This document shows positions 61,134 to 64,000 of a stretch of DNA of 64,000 bases, piece by piece. The translations under genes were made by a program, and so were the position numbers. The first letter of the stretch is position 1. Each line of letters starts with the position of its first letter. The notes below the pieces were generated by a model. The model was not told the DNA's origin, did not search any database, and saw only the letters and a program-made list of their open reading frames with translations. Origin of the DNA: Streptomyces sp. KL109B (lineage in GTDB: Bacteria; Actinomycetota; Actinomycetes; Streptomycetales; Streptomycetaceae); contig NZ_JASERL010000019.1 of assembly GCF_030766935.1 (NCBI RefSeq), positions 1 through 64,000 on the forward strand, read 5' to 3'.

Positions 61134-61865
61134 ATGGTTTCTGTCCGTCGCACCCGCATCGCCGCGGTCACGTCCGTCGCCGCCCTGACCATCGGCGGGA
61201 CCCTGCTCGCGGAGCTGCCGGCCCAGGGCGCGGGCAAGCCGCGCGGGCACGACGTCTCTTCGCACCAGAAGAACGTGAACTGGCAGAAGGCGAAGAACAA
61301 AGGGGCCCGGTTCGTCTACGTGAAGGCGACCGAGTCGACGAGCTACCGCAACCCCTATTTCTCGCGGCAGTACAACGGCGCCCGCAGCGCGGGCCTCATC
61401 CGTGGCGCGTACCACTTCGCGCTGCCCCACAAGTCGTCCGGCAAGGCGCAGGCCTCGTACTTCGTGCGCAATGGCGGGGGCTGGCGGCGGGACGGCTGGA
61501 CGCTGCCGCCCGCGCTCGACATCGAGTACAACCCGTACAGCACCAAGCACCCCTGTTACGGGCTGCGGAAGTCGACGCTGGTGTCCTGGATCAAGTCGTT
61601 CAGCGACCAGGTCACGCGCAGCACCGGGCGCCGTCCGGTCATCTACACCAACGCCCGGTGGTGGAAGAAGTGCACCGGCAACAGCCGGGCCTTCGCCGCC
61701 AACCACGCGTTGTGGCTCGCCCGGTACGACGAGAGCGCTGGCGCACTACCGGCGGGCTGGAACTACTGGACGTTCTGGCAGTACGACAACAGCGGCCGGC
61801 TGCCCGGTGATCAGAATCTCTTCAATGGCTCGATGACCCAGCTCAAGCGGTTCGCGAGGGGGTAG
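61134..61865 (+). CDS. secreted GH25 lysozyme
   Basis: The 243-residue precursor has a signal peptide (to about 33, ending AQGA) and a single GH25 (Chalaropsis-type) muramidase domain: GHDVSSHQ with the first acidic residue, FVYVKATES, GAYHFALP, and LDIEYNP with the DxE catalytic pair (about 128-130), then the WTFWQY motif. It cleaves peptidoglycan outside the cell. GGGGGG precedes ATG 61134. The upstream DNA is comparatively AT-rich. Confidence 0.9.
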   Translation: MVSVRRTRIAAVTSVAALTIGGTLLAELPAQGAGKPRGHDVSSHQKNVNWQKAKNKGARFVYVKATESTSYRNPYFSRQYNGARSAGLIRGAYHFALPHKSSGKAQASYFVRNGGGWRRDGWTLPPALDIEYNPYSTKHPCYGLRKSTLVSWIKSFSDQVTRSTGRRPVIYTNARWWKKCTGNSRAFAANHALWLARYDESAGALPAGWNYWTFWQYDNSGRLPGDQNLFNGSMTQLKRFARG

Positions 61866-62613
61866 TCGAAGGGCCTGGCGCCGCGTGTTCCGTGAGGAGC
61901 CGCGGCTCCAGCTTCCCTGCCCGGTGCAGTACGGCTTGCTCCCGCTCGTCCAGGACGAGCCGGGACAGGCCCCGCCGGCCCTTGTTTTCGATCATGTAGC
62001 CGTACGGCGGCCGTCCGCCGGTCCACCCGCCGTCTTCGGCCTTCGCCTGAAGTCCGCCTTGGGTGCGGTCGCGGATGTTCTCGCGCTCCTCTTCGGCGTA
62101 GTCGGCATCCTTGCGCATCCGGCTGCGGCCCTGCGAGGTCGAGTTGTCGTAGTTCTTCTTGACCACGTGGACGTAGATGCCGAGGTCTTCCAGCTCCCAC
62201 ACCCAGCGCCAGAAGGCGCGGCCAGTACGCCCGATCACGCGTCCTTCATGGACCGCAACCATGTCGAACGGGCGCGGTTCCTGCCTCGCCGACTCCATCA
62301 GGCGCTTCAGGTCGGGGCGCTCGTGCGCTTCCAGGCTTCCGCTCAGCCCTTCGTCGGCGAAGACGTCGACCATGGCCCAACCGCGTTCCTTGATGCGCTT
62401 GACCACACGCTTGCCGGTGTAGTCGATGCCGTAGCCCTTGGCCTGATCCTCGGTGGACACCCGGAGGTAGGCGACTGCCCGCAGCTGGCCGGGCTCTGCG
62501 ACCTGGAGAACGGCCCCGGTGGACCGAAGCAGCGCCTCCATTCCATTCTGGGGCTCAGCAGAGGCGGGCAGGCCCGCACCCTGATCAACGGCACTCATGA
62601 GAGCCTGTGTCAT
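61843..62613 (-). pseudogene. truncated serine recombinase
   Basis: The frame of 256 residues has an N-terminal extension (about 1-45), a resolvase catalytic domain with AYLRVSTEDQ (catalytic Ser) and FADEGLSGS, RPDLKRLM and the start of a recombinase domain (AEEERENIRDRTQGGL, GGRPPYGY, LVLDEREQAVL). Family integrases are usually 450-600 residues; homology stops near 61905 and the last 24 residues are unrelated, ending inside the 3' end of the GH25 gene. ATG 62613 has AAGGGA upstream. It is a remnant of an integrated element. Confidence 0.75.
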
Positions 62614-63632
62614 GTCAGTCCCTTCGCGACTGGCCAGGCGCCCCGGCGCCTGGGCCCCGGTGACGTTGACACGCCGGTCCTCACACGACCCCCTGTTCTG
62701 CTGTCCTGCTGGAACTTCGAGCAGCCCCAGAGCGGCCAGGAGCTCGGCTTCGAGGGCCGCACGCTCAGCCGGCCGCGAGCCGTCGGGCAGATCTTCGCCC
62801 GGGGCGACTCGGTGACCTGGCAGGACTTGCGCAACCCTGCGGGTAGAGCTGCGCACGATCACCGACGTGATCGCCCCTTGAGCATTCCAAATCGTCAGCG
62901 CACTTTGCGGTGCGCTGGCGTGGCCTCAAGGTTGAAGAGAGACCTCCCCCAAACGCCCGTCCCAGGACGGGTGCTGGAAGGGCTACCGGCCGCGGAAGCA
63001 GAGGCAGAGGCAGAGGATCAACGCCGCGATGCTGTCGGACAGCACCGCCACGGACAGATCTCCAAGCCATCGCTTCACGCGGCCGTAGTTCTGGTTGGCC
63101 TTGATCTGCGACGCCCATCCTTTGAAGCGACTGACCGACTCGCGGCAGCGCTCCCACTTCCGGGCAAGCAACATGCGCAGGCGTATGCCGTTCTTCCTCG
63201 AATCCCCATGAGCAGTACATACGTGCACGCCTGCACGTGTAGCCCGAAGAGCCTCATGGCTACCCAGCGGGGAGCCGAGGAAGAGACGTGTCCTCGGGGA
63301 AGTAGATCGGAGCCAAGGGGCGGCTGTTGGGGAAAAGAGCAGATCCGTGTGCCCCCGAGCACGTCATCATCGCGTCGGCCAACGAGACCGAACGAGCGGC
63401 CGCGCGAACCGCTCCGCGGGCACCGCGGGGACTCCGGCCGGCCTCAAGCCCGGCCTCGCAGGCCACGTTCACGTGGAGTGTGATGATCGTCATCACGGCG
63501 TCGCGGACACGGAGCAACCCGGGGCGGTTTGCCGATGCTCGGGCATGGTTCCCCATGCACATCGCTCCAATCTCGAGACTTTGTGCGTTTATACGATTGC
63601 CGTGCGTAGTGGACGCCCAGGGGCCTCCGCCA
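62614..63632. other. gene-poor sequence of a decayed element
   Basis: About 1 kb holds no convincing gene. It has lower G/C at third positions in every frame than neighbouring genes, and several small inverted repeats (62896-62917, 63221-63238). The only weak open frame is listed separately. With the recombinase remnant it looks like the left-over of a mobile element. Confidence 0.5.
62983..63228 (-). CDS. doubtful small open frame
   Basis: This 81-residue frame (GTG 63228) is basic in the middle and has a short hydrophobic Cys/Leu-rich C-terminus. There is no ribosome binding site and no recognised domain. It may be a relic of the mobile element or simply chance. Confidence 0.2.
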   Translation of the reverse strand: MHVCTAHGDSRKNGIRLRMLLARKWERCRESVSRFKGWASQIKANQNYGRVKRWLGDLSVAVLSDSIAALILCLCLCFRGR

Positions 63633-63654
63633 GTTCATCTTCCGTTCACCCGGC
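63633..63654 (+). promoter_or_regulatory. PHO box upstream of pit
   Basis: Two adjacent 11-nt units, GTTCATCTTCC (63633) and GTTCACCCGGC (63644), match the Streptomyces PhoP-box repeat (GTTCACC-type). A third unit, GTTCATGAAGG, is at 63663. The site lies 78-99 bp before the phosphate-permease start, so PhoP control of pit is expected. Confidence 0.75.
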
Positions 63655-63731
63655 CTCCTTACGTTCATGAAGGCTTCGGCGAGACTGCCGTGGTCAGCGC
63701 CTCCGTACGCAACCTGAAACGGATCCCGGAT

Positions 63732-64000
63732 ATGGCACTTGATGCCACGCTGCTCCTAGCGATCGTGATCGTTACCGCGCTGGTCTTTGATTTCACCAAC
63801 GGTTTCCACGACACCGCCAACGCGATGGCTACGACCATCTCGACCGGCGCCCTCAAGCCGAAGACGGCGGTGGCCATGTCCGCCGTGCTGAACCTCGTCG
63901 GAGCGTTCCTCTCCGTCGAAGTCGCGAAGACGATCTCCGGCGGCATCGTCAATGAGGACGGCCTCAAGACAGAGGTCATTTTCGCGGCGCTGGTGGGCGC
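63732..64000 (+). CDS. inorganic phosphate transporter, Pit family (5' part)
   Basis: The first 89 residues are present; the gene runs past the window. ATG 63732 starts MALDATLLLAIVIVTALVFD, a first membrane helix, then DFTNGFHDTANAMAT, the conserved Pit signature GFHDxAN, and a second helix. Pit proteins are low-affinity phosphate/proton symporters. The PHO box upstream supports the assignment and recalls S. coelicolor pitH2. Confidence 0.9.
   Translation, partial: MALDATLLLAIVIVTALVFDFTNGFHDTANAMATTISTGALKPKTAVAMSAVLNLVGAFLSVEVAKTISGGIVNEDGLKTEVIFAALVG

Overview
The window is a piece of a high-GC actinobacterial chromosome, almost certainly Streptomyces. The evidence is pervasive G/C at third codon positions, many GTG/TTG starts behind GGAGG-type ribosome binding sites, two chaplin genes, an SpoOM-like protein, the small GATC-binding nucleoid protein Gbn, a 6C RNA and the common Streptomyces intergenic repeat. 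Gene order (chaplin E, two-component pair, serB, fabG-fabI, tyrS, moaA, gbn, pit) recalls the S. coelicolor SCO1790-SCO1845 core region; that comparison is from memory. Most of the window is conserved core. The accessory-looking parts are the repeat arrays and a decayed recombinase locus at the right end.

Layout. 0.2-7.3 kb: DNA repair glycosylase, SpoOM, PEBP protein, HNH nuclease, NfeD/SPFH membrane pair, an orphan ATPase and two cysteine-free short chaplins. 7.5-12.3 kb: GAF kinase/LuxR regulator, SDR-queA-like pair, and a secreted SLT hydrolase preceded by a DosR-like palindrome. 12.4-17.2 kb: double-FHA ABC transporter divergent from a streptophobe-like membrane protein, then eight 26-bp tandem repeats between inverted 43-nt copies of the Streptomyces repeat. 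17.2-32.8 kb: serB, sixA-like phosphatase, MFS exporter with GntR regulator, fabG-fabI, tldD-tldE, tyrS, small membrane proteins, 6C RNA, moaA and an acetate symporter operon with a CRP-like site.

33-44.8 kb: secreted subtilase, CoA-transferase-like protein, CopD protein, a translationally coupled sterol-desaturase-type hydroxylase and YhhN lysoplasmalogenase (possible ether-lipid metabolism), a VIT1-like transporter, and a catabolic-looking operon (acetoacetate-decarboxylase-like, SDR, two amidohydrolases) divergent from a TetR regulator with a clear operator candidate. 44.9-53.2 kb: BRCT exonuclease, SURF1, GH15 glucosidase, SDR, and an Asp23/AmaP envelope-stress operon.

53.3-64 kb: enoyl-CoA hydratase, gbn, an ABC-F ATPase, zinc metallopeptidase, hydrolases, GH25 lysozyme, a truncated serine recombinase in gene-poor DNA, and a phosphate permease behind a PHO box (gene cut by the window edge). 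The most striking signal is a run of nine GATC sites in 115 bp, in part an exact 12-bp tandem repeat, lying upstream of the gene for the GATC-binding protein itself.
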